DNA of 15,173 nucleotides from assembly GCA_023544495.1 (NCBI GenBank), contig JAMJFV010000035.1, positions 1 through 15,173 of the forward strand. Direction: 5' to 3'. The notes beneath the pieces were generated by a model. That model was given only the letters and a program-made list of their open reading frames with translations. It searched no databases and had not been told where the DNA came from. Made by a program: the position numbers and the translations under genes. The stretch is from ANME-2 cluster archaeon (GTDB lineage Archaea; Halobacteriota; Methanosarcinia; Methanosarcinales; Methanocomedenaceae). The first letter of the stretch is position 1. Every line of letters begins with the position of its first letter. This document shows, piece after piece, positions 14,229 to 15,173 of this stretch.

Positions 14229-15173
14229 TCATCCGTGATCCTCTTCTTTGCCCAGTATCTTGTGGACCGTTTCGTTCATAAGGCTGATAACTTCATCCAC
14301 TCGCTTCATGTTTTCCCGGTCATATTCCATCTTTTCGTCGATAGCTCTCTTAACCTCGTGCTCAGTTACTTTCAATAGCTCTGAGGTCTCGTTTATCGAG
14401 GTCTTTGATCTCTCTTTGAACGATTCGATTTCGTTTTTGAAATCTTCCATCTTCTTTTCAACCTCTTCTAACAATTTCTCAGATTCTTCATTAATCCTTG
14501 TCTTGCTATCTTCAAGGTTCTTGATGGCTTCATTGGATTTACTCAGCAGTTCTGATTCGATGATGCTTTCAGCCTTGCGCTGGATTTTATTGAGTTTGTC
14601 CTCTATTTCTACGAATCTGCTTTCTTTCTCATCAACTTCGTTCATGAACTTTCGCATATCAGTTATCTTACTATCAAGTTTATCATAAACATCATTGACC
14701 TTCTGCAAATGGTTCTCAAGATACTTTCCTGCCTTGATCAATGCTTGTTCTTCATCTGAAATGCCTTCTTCCCCTTCTGTAAGATTGTTCTGTTCTACAT
14801 CATATATTCTTTTAGTAAGTTGCGTAAGCAAATCCTGGTTTTGTTTGACTAACTTTTCAACATCATCTGATTCGATCTTTTTGATCGTTGATTCAAGGTT
14901 CTTAATTACCTTATTCTGTTCATCGATCAACTTTTTCTGGCTGTCCAGTTGTGTCTGGACTTCTTTTAATGATTCCAGACTTATTCCGGATGTTGCCGGT
15001 GATTCGGGTCTTACCGTAGTTGTTGCCGCGGCTGTTGTTGCTGATGGGTTAACCTGTGTTGCCTGTGCGTTCGGTTTTGCATATGTTGTTGCTGCTGTCG
15101 CTGATGGATTAACCTGTGTTGCCTGTGCGTTCGGTTTTGCAGCTGTTGTTGCTGTTGTCGCTGATGGATTAAC
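14229..15173 (-). CDS. Coiled-coil protein with Thr/Ala/Pro-rich tandem-repeat N-terminal part (5' end beyond window)
   Basis: The frame stays open from the stop at 14229 to the right edge, giving 314 residues without the true start. From the edge inward, about 45 residues are low-complexity repeats of the type VNPSATTATTAAKPNAQATQ. A linker (VRPESPATSGISLESLKEV) follows, and then some 240 residues of highly charged coiled coil to the C-terminus (KILGKEEDHG). The coil is rich in Glu, Lys, Ser and Asn, with heptads such as LEDSKTRINEESEKLLEEVEKKMEDF. There is no transmembrane segment in the visible part. A TTG at 14930 could be mistaken for a start, but the frame and the repeat continue upstream of it. 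The family is not recognised. It converges on the coiled-coil pair. Confidence 0.72.
   Translation of the reverse strand, partial: VNPSATTATTAAKPNAQATQVNPSATAATTYAKPNAQATQVNPSATTAAATTTVRPESPATSGISLESLKEVQTQLDSQKKLIDEQNKVIKNLESTIKKIESDDVEKLVKQNQDLLTQLTKRIYDVEQNNLTEGEEGISDEEQALIKAGKYLENHLQKVNDVYDKLDSKITDMRKFMNEVDEKESRFVEIEDKLNKIQRKAESIIESELLSKSNEAIKNLEDSKTRINEESEKLLEEVEKKMEDFKNEIESFKERSKTSINETSELLKVTEHEVKRAIDEKMEYDRENMKRVDEVISLMNETVHKILGKEEDHG
15031..15173 (-). repeat. 60-bp tandem repeat inside the coiled-coil gene
   Basis: The DNA repeats with an exact 60-base period. The segments 15041-15100 and 15101-15160 differ at only a few bases, and a third copy begins at the edge. Each unit encodes 20 residues (VNPSAT..., ending KPNAQATQ). 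The period is a multiple of three, so changes in copy number keep the frame. The total copy number lies outside the window. Confidence 0.9.

Noticed and set aside
14248..14688. 146-residue Ser/Leu-rich plus-strand ORF
   Set aside because: It is antisense to the Glu/Lys-rich coiled coil, which produces Ser/Leu/Phe-rich shadows.
14229..14930. Start of the right-edge coiled-coil protein at a TTG (14930)
   Set aside because: The frame remains open upstream to the edge and encodes an in-frame tandem repeat, so the true start is outside the window.
15031..15173. CRISPR array
   Set aside because: The repeats are contiguous 60-base units without unique spacers and are translated in frame.

Overview
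The window looks like a chromosomal segment of a euryarchaeon. An affiliation with the Methanosarcinales / ANME-2 (Methanoperedens-like) group is my inference from overall protein character; no marker here fixes it. The archaeal assignment is firm: Hel308, MCM, aIF1A, an archaeal RIO1 kinase and a Dim2/Pno1-type double-KH protein are present, there are TATA-box promoters, several genes appear leaderless, and others carry GGTGAT-type ribosome binding sites. Nothing indicates a plasmid, virus, insertion sequence or CRISPR array.

Layout. (1) 1-2371, all on the minus strand: the 5' end of an unrecognised ORF running off the left edge, tRNA-Ile(GAT), a LURP-one/tubby-like (LOR) protein, and a TrkA-type potassium-channel regulator. 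(2) 2496-5936: the Hel308 repair helicase (minus), divergent across about 90 bases from an LL-diaminopimelate aminotransferase (plus) of lysine biosynthesis. (3) 6030-8670, plus strand: a single-domain KaiC-like ATPase, then a compact translation/ribosome-maturation cluster aIF1A - RIO1 kinase - Dim2-like KH protein. The aIF1A gene has no ATG, GTG or TTG where the protein should begin; a CTG has the right ribosome binding site spacing. (4) 8715-9644, minus: a single-pass membrane protein with a long Glu/Pro/Lys-rich cytoplasmic tail, converging on the KH gene through a perfect 13-bp inverted repeat. (5) 9645-10063: about 420 bases without a gene, holding a strong match to an archaeal origin recognition box (ORB) and a 15-bp inverted repeat just before mcm. 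(6) 10064-14177, plus: the replicative helicase MCM, a DUF424 protein, and two coiled-coil proteins whose genes overlap as ATGA. (7) 14229-15173, minus: a third coiled-coil protein with a 20-residue tandem repeat in its N-terminal part, running off the right edge.

Functionally the window joins genome maintenance (Hel308, MCM, possible origin or Orc1/Cdc6-controlled promoter), translation initiation and small-subunit maturation (aIF1A, RIO1, Dim2), and several uncharacterised structural proteins. Most genes are well-known families. The points that deserve attention are the start codon and leader of aIF1A, the ORB-like box in front of mcm, the coiled-coil cluster behind mcm, the PCNA-binding-like tail of Hel308, and the repeat-bearing coiled-coil protein at the right edge.
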